64,000 nucleotides of DNA from Kudoa neothunni. Taxonomy: Eukaryota; Cnidaria. Positions 49,413 through 60,269 of the stretch are shown here, piece by piece (position 1 is the first letter of the stretch; each line of letters begins with the position of its first letter). Made by a program: the position numbers and the translations under genes. The notes under the pieces were generated by a model that saw nothing but the letters and a program-made list of their open reading frames with translations, was not told where the DNA came from and did no database searches. The stretch is from the NCBI GenBank assembly GCA_964304625.1, contig OZ199838.1:2914001-2978000 (forward strand). The letters are read 5' to 3'.

Positions 49413-50353
49413 TTAAAGAGTTTCAAACTTTAAGGTCACATTGGCATTTTTGTGATTTCGTGGAAGGGTAACGATTTCTATAAGCTCGTGCGGTTCGCCA
49501 TTATAATAATATTGATTATCACTAATATATTTTTCTAAAATTATCATTATTGAAAAGTCTAAAAATATTTTTTGTAATTAATGATTATTTATTTAACCCG
49601 TAATGAAATTTTTCGAAAATACCCATACTATGGAGACCATTGAAATCTTCGCAAATTTTGCTTGTGTAACACATATCTTCTGCATATTTGAAAGATTCAT
49701 CCCTAACCTAGAGTTATAAAAGAGTAATATTAAAAATATATTATATTTAAAAAAATGATATGGCATATAAAAAATTTAGTAGATTACTTTTTTAGTTATA
49801 TAAAAATATTTGTCTGCTAATTCAATACGATAACTGTAAAGAACCAACTATTCGAATATCAAACATATTTATAAAGTTATTTCATACAACACAAGGCAAA
49901 CATGTTTGTTTTCTCTTAATAATAAGGACTAAATTTTTTGACAACTGACTAAAGCATTTTTCAAAAGCAGAAACTACTTTTGTTACCCATGCATATGGCA
50001 AATTTTTCACAAATTTGCTCTGGCTTGGGGTACTCATTGAAAAATTTTTCTACATCAGATTTAGCTCGTCTGATTATTGTTTTCTATAAAATATATATAT
50101 ATATATAATTTTGAAGCGGTTACTTTTATTTCGCTAAATTTGAATAAGTTGTTTCCACATAACTCGCTTAATGCATTCATTATTTGAAAACGGGGTGTAC
50201 CTGATATTTCGAACTATAATTATTTATTTTAAATAACAGAATGTATTATCTCACATGTTTTTGAGATGTGCTTCGAAAGTTAAAACAATCTAAAACAAGT
50301 AAGAATGAAATACATCAAACCTTACATAGTATAACCACAATAAGGTTAAACAT
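49413..50353 (-). CDS. Secreted permuted saposin-like protein, copy C (8 exons)
   Basis: Exons in transcript order: complement 50326-50353, 50255-50289, 50124-50213, 49978-50083, 49888-49928, 49788-49847, 49623-49707 and 49413-49534. They total 567 bases (188 residues). The signal peptide is MFNLIVVILYCFNF. Key cysteines: C40 (SELCGNN), C76 and C82 (PEQICEKFAIC), C96 and C99 (TCLPCV), C133 and C139 (DMCYTSKIC). The spacings C76-x5-C82 and C96-x2-C99 are those of saposin C5/C6 and C1/C2, but C5/C6 come first. The C-terminal extension contains YYYNGEPHELIEIVTLPRN and an N-V-T sequon. It lies about 4.6 kb from copy B in the same orientation. Likely a secreted helical lipid-interacting protein; the role is unknown. 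Confidence 0.87.
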
Positions 50354-51079
50354 TTAATTATTGATGTATTATCTATGCGGTTAATTTGCTTAGATATTAC
50401 AGTTTATATCGTAGTATAATAAGTATCTATGTTTACTAACCAAAAGATAATTGTTAATGGTTAAATCGCAGAATGAGATTAATATTATTAATAAAAATTG
50501 GGTTCAAAACATAAAATAATATCACCAAATGGTTATCTGATAAATATATTTTATTGTAGATACCAATAGATAACCTAAATATTTATAGGTAAATATGAAT
50601 TACAATTTAAACAAGAATCCAATGTTACTCCAAGTATACAAAAGAATCGACGATTCTATTATGTTTTATCGCAACAACATTATTTTTTTATTCAAAGATA
50701 AATGAAGATAATAAAGACGACATTTTAAATTCCAAGCTGATTGAGGTTTTTTAAAGTTTAAAACTACATAATTTCATCAATCCTTTAACCCATCGGTTAT
50801 TAAACATTTTACAGGTTTTGAACCCTTGTTAACGTGTTTCCTCGAAAATAAGACATGATAGCTTTTACTATTAAAAATTGATATAACACTGGGTTGTATT
50901 TTCAAGGAAAGATTGTATGTATATTATCATATGCGTGTTAGTAAATGAGGGGAAATGGTAACGCCTAATTTTAGATAATTTTCCCACGACCAGGGATGAT
51001 TGCCTAAACCCGTTTAATTATTGTATGTATAATTACATAGATTTAGTTACGATTAACTTAAATATCAATAGAATAATCT
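50354..51079. other. Spacer upstream of saposin-like copy C
   Basis: AT-rich; presumably holds the copy C promoter. Nothing else recognised. Confidence 0.4.
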
Positions 51080-51280
51080 TTGTCGAAGCATTTCAATGGA
51101 AAATATCAATCTATTTTTGAATTTTCGCTCACTCTCGATCATATTTTCCCTTATTTTATATTTTATCTGTCAATAATGTTCTATATTGTTATTAATTGTT
51201 TATTATTAAATCAAATCAAATGTCGATACCAAGATTCCAAAACGCTTGAAAGGTTAGAAGAGTTTGAGGACACCAAATAA
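51080..51280 (+). pseudogene. Membrane-anchor exon copy X (plus strand), isolated
   Basis: The open frame ends in a hydrophobic segment (YFIFYLSIMFYIVINCLLL) followed by a charged tail ..CRYQDSKTLERLEEFEDTK and a stop. It looks like the last exon of a single-pass membrane protein. 51152-51282 is about 97% identical to the complement of 51896-52027. No upstream exons are recognised on this strand, so it is probably an orphan duplicate. Confidence 0.45.
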
Positions 51281-51639
51281 ATTGTTAAAATAGTTATATT
51301 TGTTTTTGCCTAAGGAGGTCTATGTAAATTCACAAGATGTAAACATTTTTAGAAAAACACAGATTACATCAGTTTTAGAATGCATATACAGTCACCAAAT
51401 TATTCCTTTACGACAACAATTCTTAATTTCAAATTACGCATTTTATTTAATATCATCATAAGACATTTTACTTTGAAGCATCTTTAACCTTTGAATAATG
51501 AATCTACATCGTAAATAATTTGGTTACACCACAATCTTTATAAGGGAAATGCAACATCTCCTGAAAACACGGCTTTAATAGCTTTATCTGTCTTAAAATC
51601 ACTCCAAACGACATATATAACATTCTCACGGCATTCTAT
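51279..51639 (+). repeat. Inverted duplicate Y, left copy (about 361 bp)
   Basis: Nearly identical to the reverse complement of 56760-57118. Starts AAATTGTTAAAATAG and ends GGCATTCTAT. Non-coding. It adjoins exon copy X on the left and a tRNA-like sequence on the right. Confidence 0.9.
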
Positions 51640-51642
51640 TGT

Positions 51643-51715
51643 AGCGGATGAGGATCGAACCTGAGATCCTCGAGCTGAAAGTGGCGGGGCCTTACCACTT
51701 AGACTACGGGCCATA
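51643..51715 (-). other. tRNA-like sequence (Pol III A/B boxes), degenerate
   Basis: The complement reads TAGTCTAAGTGG (A-box-like) and, 40-odd bases later, GGTTCGATCCT (B-box-like). The 7-base acceptor arms would not pair and the T stem is poor. It is more likely a tRNA-derived SINE head or a dead tRNA than a working tRNA gene. Confidence 0.4.
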
Positions 51716-51898
51716 GCGCACTTGAAGTTAGACGCAACTCTATTTATGTGGATGTGCCACAGTATTATAAGTAAAACCTAAATAACTAATTTTACTAATT
51801 ATTTTCAAACCTTTATAAAAATACTAGCGTGCCTATCAAACTAAAAATACATTTTCCACAAAAATATTATAAACTAAAATTATAATTACTCCAAAAAT

Positions 51899-52059
51899 TT
51901 ATTTGGTGTCCTCAAACTCTACTAACCTTTCGAGCGTTTTGGAATCTTGGTATCGACATTTGGTTTGATTTAATAATAAACAATTAATAACAATATAGAA
52001 CATTATTGACAGATAAAATATAAAATTGGCACTGGCTATTACCACGGGAATCAATTTCT
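51899..52059 (-). pseudogene. Membrane-anchor terminal exon copy X' (minus strand)
   Basis: After an acceptor AATTGCAG (ending at 52060) the complement reads KLIPVVIASANFIFYLSIM..., one membrane span, then CRYQDSKTLERLVEFEDTK and a stop. It has a better splice context than copy X, so it may be the source copy. No upstream exons on the minus strand were identified within the window. The parent protein is not recognised. Confidence 0.45.
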
Positions 52060-52280
52060 CTGCAATTATTATCTCTATTAAATAACTAATTTCATTTTAT
52101 TATTTATAATTTTTTCTATTAAATTAAACAATTAGATAACAATTGCGAACATCTTTTTTTACATATTTATATTGTTTATTTGATTGATTATTTTCCTTAT
52201 TTGGTTAAAATGTAGAATAGTGGCCGTAATACAAATCAGCGACCACGATAAAAATCTAACCTGTTGATTATTCTAATTTT

Positions 52281-52428
52281 TTATATTTATCATTTAACCA
52301 CCCCCTTGATTGTAAATCCAACACTATGAGGTTTCTATTAGAAAAAGCACCTGTATGTGCGTTGTAATTATGTATTCTCTGCCACCAACACAGACAAAAA
52401 GACGATGTTGTTTTGTGTTTCGAAAGAC
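52281..52428 (+). mobile_element. Piece of a piggyBac transposase
   Basis: About 148 bases, nearly identical to the complement of about 61040-61180. It encodes VVIMYSLPPTQTKRRCC, the start of a PGBD2/3-like block. It is cut off on both sides, and the sequence diverges immediately after TTGTTTTGTGT. Confidence 0.75.
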
Positions 52429-54119
52429 TGCAATAATCCGTCACCAAATTTATCCATCTGCTCTAAATATAAAATGTTTGGTGATTTTTCACTCGAAATA
52501 AAATTCCCCAAAGTGTTATTGGTTGTGGTATTTTTCACAATTTTGAAAATATACACGACGACAGTTCATTATTCCCTTCTCGGCATTTATAACCTTTGAA
52601 ATTTCTCGAAATAAAATTTCATTTCGATGCATTAAAAATTTACAATAATAATTAACGAAAATTTCCAGTACATAATACAATGCAAAATTATATTAACCCC
52701 AAAGAAGCCTTTATTGACGATGTAACATCGAAATATATCAGAAACATTTTCGAAATATGTAGATTTACGCATATATTTATAATCAATTCGTGGCAAAAAA
52801 AAACTATATTCGAAAATTTACCACAATGAATCTATTTTTAATCATAAATTATATTCAATTGACTTACCAAGTTAGGTCGCTTGTATATGATTATAGTTAC
52901 ATACTTTTACACATATACAAGCACAACAGCAGATTTTAGGTTTAAATTACACATATATAGAAAAGTTAATATTTATTCACGGCTGATTCTAAACGTTAAT
53001 AAGAATATCTTAATGTTTACCCTAAGATTATTTCCCTTAACTTGACGGCGCTTGAAGAGTTTTTGAAGTGTCCGCAGCAGTTCAAACGACACTTTCAGAT
53101 TATTATATTTATTTTAGTAACTTTTGTAATTACGATTCAAATCAATTTTAAAAATTAGATTTATCCTTCTTAGTCGATTATAAACTATCGTTGTTGTTTT
53201 AAAAATTGTTAATAACAATGAGTACTATTGATCATTAATATTTAAGAAAAATAAAGCAAATCTATTCACTAGTTTTTATGAGCTATAAAGTATCTCTACA
53301 TAAATGAAAAATATTGAACTAAATATCTAAGAAAGGTGGCAACTGATTTTAACTTAAAAGTAAAAAACAAACGTCAAAGGGTGGTATCAATTAACATAAT
53401 TAAATAATGTAGTAGGAAGATGGGAAGTATTACCTTAAAAGCCCATAAAATTTAGTGGAATCTTTATAACACGTATCGACCACTTTGGAGACCCCTGTCC
53501 TAATGTATAAATATTAATATGGGTGTGAAGAGGTTCTCAAATTATTTTGGTAAACTAGCCGCATAAAAGTTTCTCTTAGTGTAAGCATTCACAATTGATT
53601 TTATCGCTCTGTCTAAACCATACACATATATATATATATATATATATGCGTTACCGAAATGACTATAGAAGCTGCAGAATTCAGTTTGTATGGGTGGTAT
53701 TTTCTCTGATCGGATGACGCACTCATAATTAAACAATTTTTTCGTAATCTATTTAGTTCTTGATTAATCTCAAAATATGTTATTCTCGAATTAACGTTGT
53801 GTACATAGAATATGCCTCTTCATAATAGAACTACATAACCATTTCACTGTTGTTCATTGTGTCATATTCTTGAGGTGATGTTTTTGCATGTTCTTGTTAT
53901 AAATTAAAAGTTTAGCGCCAATATAATATTTATGTTTAGATGAATTATTATTTTGGTTTAATATATTAATATTTTGATAACAATTCCATAATTTAACTTT
54001 GGAATACACAATTTTTGGGTCAAACTCGTTGCATTTGCACATAAAGTTTAAACACAAATCATATAATTAATAAAATTGAGGATTAGAATTACATTAATAA
54101 GATTAGAAACAACTTGAAG
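52429..54119. other. AT-rich spacer
   Basis: No gene recognised. Contains a (TA)n tract near 53626-53647. ACCACTTTGGAGACCCCTG near 53480-53498 resembles a hAT end but has no partner. Confidence 0.4.
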
Positions 54120-56412
54120 ATGTGTAGAACTATCGGACTCATAATATTTCTAGAAATAGTTGCTCCAGCTGGAGTTCTTACCACCCCTGAGAACAGAGAT
54201 GAATATCAGGTATATTTTTGAATTTTCTTATCTAAAATATTATATAGTCTGGACTAGCTATAATGTTCAATTTCGGTGAGTTATATATTTTACCGTATCA
54301 TTTTCGGTATGTCGAAGCATACCAGGTTATTTCTTTTAAAAGTTTCAGAACACGAAAATGCAGATGTAAAACCAGATTGTATCTAATTTCTTTAAGATAT
54401 TGTTCTAGTGACTAAGTTCGTCAATATGGAGGAACATATCAAAACCATCAAATGGTGCATAAAAAATGAAATACATGGGAATGAACCTTATTTGAACTCA
54501 AAATTCAACCCGATGATTATGTTCATAATATTTGAAGTTAATTATTTACCAATGTAACTACGAATCAATAAATGGAGAATAAATTAAGCTCAATTTTAGG
54601 GATTGGAAAGTGGAGTGGTTTCAACATATTTATCATGTTAAAGAATGGAAGATCAGTAATGATATAATACTCAAGCAACAATCGATATTTATAAACAGAG
54701 AAGTAGAAACGTTCATTCACAATGTAGTTGGAGCCTACCGATATAGTCATACGGTTTGAGCGATATTTTAAATTAATTTAGTTCTAAACCATTATATTTA
54801 GGATTTCTGCAATCAGCCAGTAATTTATTTGGGTTTCGACAGCCTAACATTCGGTCGCTTATTTTCAAACGAATCACCTCATATAGAAACTGAATTTTCA
54901 TTTCAATATGGTAGGAAAAAGTATCACTCGTACCAAAGAAAGTATTTGTGTCATGGAATGTATTTAATGGAAAAATTATTACATATAAAACAAATATTAG
55001 TAATAAACATATACGCGTTGTCAGAATTTGACCATCTATAGAATAGTAAGGCCGGATTTAACCTGATCTATCCTTGTGCCGTAAACTATGACAAGCCTAT
55101 GGAGGTTCACTTGAAATATTTGAGATTTTGTTTGGATGACAATTTTACCATCCCAAACTTATCCCTATATAGAATTGTAGCAAAATTCGATTTTGCTGCT
55201 TGCTCACAGTTAATACATGAAACATTATCCGATCCCACCTTGTGTATAAGAAAGGAAAATTGTTTCAGTGAGGATTATAAAACTCTTATCATAAACTTAT
55301 TCACGAAAATACCCCCTGAATATCAGAAGGATCCATTTAAAGTTTTATTTTCTATATTATCTCGTTTTTTTATATTCTTACAGGTGTTACACGATTTTGA
55401 TGAAATGTCTCTGGGACTAACTGGAATATTTTGGATTGCATCCATAGTTAGACTAATATCAACAAACTGTGAAGCTAATCCAAAACCCACATCGGTGGAT
55501 ATTTGCTTTACTAAATACTTGTTAAATAAGGGTATAGTACAAGTTTGAAAATTCCGTGTGTCTTTTTCTTGTGTTCATCCATTACATAATTGACCATATT
55601 GCCGAAAAAAGGAAAGAAGGTTTCGGTTCAGTTTTATTTCCTGTAGAGGCACTATTTGGAGTTCCTTTTCTTGATCTCCGTGTTGATATTCTTAAGTTGG
55701 ACAAAATAGAATTACCAAATTTTACTTTTCTTAGATTAAAGGTATTTCTTGATCCATCTCAAAATTCACTGATAATAAAAATTCGTTTAGCCACCGTCGT
55801 CTTTAGCTCCGTCCATACCAGCGATAACAATTCAAGTAATAGAAACGGAGTATTATCAAAGTATGGCGCCTCAGAGTATTTATTATTCGAATGTTAGGAA
55901 ATTGAAAAATACGTTTTAATTATATTAAAAATATCAGGTTTGTTTAGCTATTCAACAACAGACGTTTACAAGCCGAAAATTCAAGAAACATCACGTTAAT
56001 TTTTGTTTGATTCTAATTTAAATTTTACATAAAAAATTTAATTTAATTAGAAACATCTTATTCAAAAAAACGAACATCCACATCGTTTCGACAAATTCAG
56101 ACGTCATTTACAATTTATTCACCCACAGAAACAACTAGAATTAAGCAAGTAACAGCCTCTGAAATCTATTCAACTTCGGAGACATTTAAAATTACTCAAG
56201 AAGTAACTTCGTTGAGTTATTCATCATCTGAAAGACTCTTCGCTGATACCGAAACATCCGCACCAGACGCTGACGGCACATGTCTAATAATAGTCCTTAT
56301 TTCGATAACTGGTTTATTCGTAATATTCGTTCCCTCAATAATGTTTACGATTCTTTTAATAAAAAGAAAATGGTTCCCAACTTCCACATTAGGGAATGAG
56401 TCGGACCTTTGA
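54120..56412 (+). CDS. Unrecognised type I membrane protein (6 exons)
   Basis: Exons as read: 54120-54209, 54802-54941, 55047-55531, 55617-55892, 55938-55994 and 56051-56412. They total 1,410 bases (469 residues), with all junctions in frame. A 42-base stretch at 55343-55384 (GTTTTA..TTACAG, a multiple of three) may be a further intron. A signal peptide (MCRTIGLIIFLEIVAPAGVL) is followed by a Cys-containing ectodomain (FCNQPVIYLGFDSLTFGRLF.., NLIYPCAVNYDKPMEVHLKY.., CIRKENCFSEDYKTLI..). A Ser/Thr-rich stalk (TSETFKITQEVTSLSYSSS) precedes one membrane span (CLIIVLISITGLFVIFVPSI), a basic stop-transfer (KRKW) and a short tail, ..STLGNESDL. I know no family for it. Surface receptor or adhesion protein is only a guess from topology. 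Confidence 0.7.
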
Positions 56413-56759
56413 CTTTACTTAACGATTTCTTGAACTAAACACATTTATATACATAGCTTCTTATGTCTGTTCGTTTGTGTCTGTTTGCAGCGGGGTACGC
56501 ATGTATCTTGGAGAAACTTTTTTAGATACAGTTTTTATTATGATCATGAATAGGAGATACTTTTTAAATGTCCACAAATTCACTTAAAAGTATTAATATA
56601 ATCAATACCACTATCGGAAATAAGAGATTTAACAGTTGTCTATTTAAACAATGGATTAAAAGTTACCCTCATATTGATAATTTTGGTCTACTTAAGAGTG
56701 ATTGTTAATTAGCTTGAACTTTTACATTCTACAAACAAATTGAATCCATTAACTAAAGT

Positions 56760-57118
56760 ATAGAATGCCTTGAGAATGTTATATATGTCGTTTGGAGTAA
56801 TTTTAAGACAGATAAAGCTATTAAAGCCGTGTTTTAAGGAGATGTTGCATTTCCCTTAAAGATTGTGGCGTAACCAAATTATTTACGATGTAGATTCATT
56901 ATTCAAAGGTTAAAGATGCTTCAAAGTAAAATGTCTTATGATGATATTAAATAAAATGCGTAATTTGAAATTAAGAATTGTTGTCGTAAAGGAATAATTT
57001 GGTGACTGTATACGCATTCTAAAACTGATGTAATCTGTGTTTTTCTAAAAATGTTTACATCTTGTGAATTTACATAGACCTCCTTAGGCAACAACAAATA
57101 TAACTATTTTAACAATTT
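56760..57118 (-). repeat. Inverted duplicate Y, right copy (about 359 bp)
   Basis: Reverse complement of 51279-51639 with only scattered differences. The pair encloses about 5.1 kb that includes the type I membrane protein gene. Confidence 0.9.
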
Positions 57119-58172
57119 TTATGTTTGATGAGGTAATATTTTAAGTAATATTTAAATTTCTTTGACCCCAGGACTTTTTCATTTTTTTAACAATTATATT
57201 CTTTTAGTCCGTCTAATTGTAATACTTACTACATGCATTTAATAAAAATTAGGTGATGGGATTTTTACCATTGCTAAGTTACTATTAAATACTTACATCG
57301 CCTAAAAACCATTATCCATGTTATTTGTAGATTAATGGATATCATGTTTCAAGTAGATAGATACCATTATTTTCAAATATTTTCAAGAAGTAAACGATGA
57401 TAATAGAATGTCTAATTAAGTCATAATGTGATCTTTGAGCATCAGACCCGTACACTCGGTGATTACAGCCCCGTTGGGCTTGCTAACAAGCGTATGCAAT
57501 GGTAGATTATGATTTGATCGTCGGTTATTAAATGGAGGCGTTCTTCCCAACTTAATTGTAATTATTCAGATGTGGAGACTTTAAAACATTTTTTTAATAA
57601 AAATAAATATATTTTAAAGGTGCTGACGGATTTTGGTGACTCTCGCTTTTGATTTAAAATAAAAATTGGATGTATGCCATGTTGGATTATCTAGGACCGG
57701 CTACCGCTCCATTTTCGGAGCATAATATTAGGAGAATGAAATCTTCAATATGTCACCCGCTAGCGCGGCTTGCACGTGTATTAACTTTACATTATTATTT
57801 AGTCGCGTGGTTGTTAGTTTAGTAAAACGTGTTCCTATGGCCGCATTTAATTTAACATGCCATCCTTCATCACATTGCTAGTTGAAGACTCTTCTAAAGG
57901 ATGATCTCTGGATAGCCCCCATAGCCGAACGAAATCCATCGGTACAAAACCAAAAAATGCATTTATTACGCTTCTAGTAATACTCTGGCATTTTTCAATC
58001 AATATAAATGTCATTAACTATCTTAATATTTTTTATTATTTTGATATTAATTGGTAGTAACTACATTTAAATGAAGTAGCAGGAATAACGCTTATTAAAA
58101 GTGAAATATTTAAATTAGTAAATACACATTTTCTTTATAACTTTATAGTTATCAATTACAGACTCTAATTAA
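57119..58172. other. Spacer; moderately GC-rich patches, no gene
   Basis: No coding region recognised. GC-richer patches near 57440-57520 and 57690-57770 may be repeat fragments. The region ends at the TTAA preceding a piggyBac end. Confidence 0.4.
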
Positions 58173-60010
58173 CCCTCTGGAGCACGCTTGGGGTCTTTTA
58201 GACCCCACGTGGTTTTAATATCGCTGTAATATTTTTCGGTTTAAGCTATTGACTCGTAATTAATTTTATTCGCATATTTTTGTACAAAAATTATAGAGAT
58301 TTAACAGATATGGATTTTGAAAATTTTTTACATGGTGATAGCAGTGATATGTTTTAGTCGGATTCGGAGACCTATAGCTCTGACTCCTATTTGGATAACG
58401 TACTATCAGAAAACAATGATATATCTGATTCTGATGTGTCAAAAGACATTAGCGATGATGAATTGATTGTTGACTGTTCAAATATTAATAAGGATACATT
58501 ACATGGAAAGAATTATGAATGGTCGCCTAATCCAGTCGGGTTATTTGGCAAAAAAAGAAAACATGATATTATTCAAGAAAAACATCGAATCAATCTTCCT
58601 GATAATGTTTATACGGAGTCTGAGATATGGAGCTTATTTATTACAGACGAAATACTGAACGACATTCTACATTTTACAAATGACCACCTAAAAAAATACA
58701 AACTAATTTCAAACGAAAAAGAGATTGCGTTGAATTTGATTTATGTGAATTAAAAGCGTTTATAGGTTTACATTGTTTTCTTGGCGTAAAAAAAGCTAAT
58801 TTAACCAATATGAATGAACTCTGGGCAGATATCTTTGGATTTTCCATTTGCAAAAAAGTACTCGGCCAAAATAGATTTAAGTTATTGAAACGTTGTCCAC
58901 GTTTTACGAATGACTCGTCAATATCATTGGAGTCCTCTAATGATAGATTATTTAAAATTAGAGATGTTATTAGCCGCGTAAAATCCAATTTCTTAAAATA
59001 CTATACTCCAACCGAATATTTAACAATTGACGAAATGCTTCGGGCGTTTAGAGGCAACTGTATTTTTAAGCAATACATGCCTCTAAAACCTGCAAAATGT
59101 GGCATAAAAATCTTTAATATGGTATGGCCGATGCCAAAACATGTTATTCCTTAAATATTAAGGTATACTTCAGTGCTCAAAATGTTGGCACTCATAAAAT
59201 TGACAACTCACCAAAAAGTTTAGTACTGCGATTGGTAGAACCGATTTTAGGTTCTGGTAGAAACGTTACGGTAGATAATTGGTTTACCTCAGTTCCTCTC
59301 TTCGAAGAATTATTGAAACGTGGTATCACTGCATGTGGTACTATTAGAAAAATTAAAAAGGAGATTCCTTCGGAATTTCTACCATCGAAGACAAAAGAGA
59401 TATACTCATCCATGTTAGGCTTTACTAAAGATTTTACATTACTGTCATACACTTTGAAAAAAAAACAAATCTGTCATATTATTGAGTTCTTTTCACCATA
59501 AACCAATAATAGATTCGAATCATTCCCGGAAACTTCCAGAAATGATTTCATTTTATAATTCCACCACGAGAGGTGTAGACACAATCGACCAAATGTGTAC
59601 CAATTATTCTACCTATCGAACTACCAGAAGGTGGCCAGCAGTAATATTTCATGCGCTCCTAGATGTAGTTTCAATAAATCCATATGTAATTTATTGTTTA
59701 AATACGAAGAAAAATATTCGGAGAAAAGAATTCTTAAAATCGTTAGCATTACAATTGCTAGAGCAACAAATGAATCGCAAAAGTACAGATTAATTTATGC
59801 ATTAATAATATCAATGTAGATGAGGCAAAAATTAAAGAATGTGACCAAATATCTACTGCCGCAGATAGAAGATGTCATATATGTGTTAGGCAAAATGATC
59901 GTAAAACTCAATCAAAATGCAATATTTGTTGGGGAATTATTTGCAAAAAACATTCTAAAACTATGTGCGATAATTGTTTTGTTAACCCATAACGGGTCCA
60001 ATGTTTAGAT
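58173..60010 (+). mobile_element. piggyBac element 2, transposase broken
   Basis: TTAA at 58169-58172 is followed by the element end CCCTCTGGAGCACGC and an internal palindrome GGGGTC..GACCCC, both typical of piggyBac. The transposase runs from about ATG 58311 (MDFENFLHGDSSDMF). Blocks are an acidic N-terminus, YLTIDEMLRAFRGNC..KPAKCGIKIFN (about 59020-59120), SGRNVTVDNWFTSVPLFEEL (about 59253-59310), ISFYNSTTRGVDTIDQM (about 59548-59597) and TTRRWPAVIFHALLD. The C-terminal finger is CHICVRQ..CNICWGIICKKH. The frame changes or stops near 58357, 58750, 59125-59150, 59460-59500 and 59790. The right end was not identified. Confidence 0.85.
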
Positions 60011-60269
60011 TTTATTTATAATTTATATATATATATATATATGTATTAAATCATTAATAATTAACACTGGTGTAATAGATTTTTGAAATATTAAATATTT
60101 AATGAATTACAATCGAATTAGTAATTGGCCGAAAAAGCAACGAAAAACTACTAACGTGCGATTTTCCAATAGCAGGTTTGTGTTTGCGGTATACAAATAA
60201 CAGCTGGTTTAAAGTGAAATAATTGTAAATAATCATGCCTTATGAAATCTCATTGAACATTTTATGTGC

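Noticed and set aside
52357-52599. 80-codon open frame as a novel gene
   Set aside because: Its first part is a piggyBac transposase fragment and the rest is unrelated read-through.
53480-53500. hAT end-like sequence GGAGACCCCTG
   Set aside because: No matching opposite end or target duplication found nearby.
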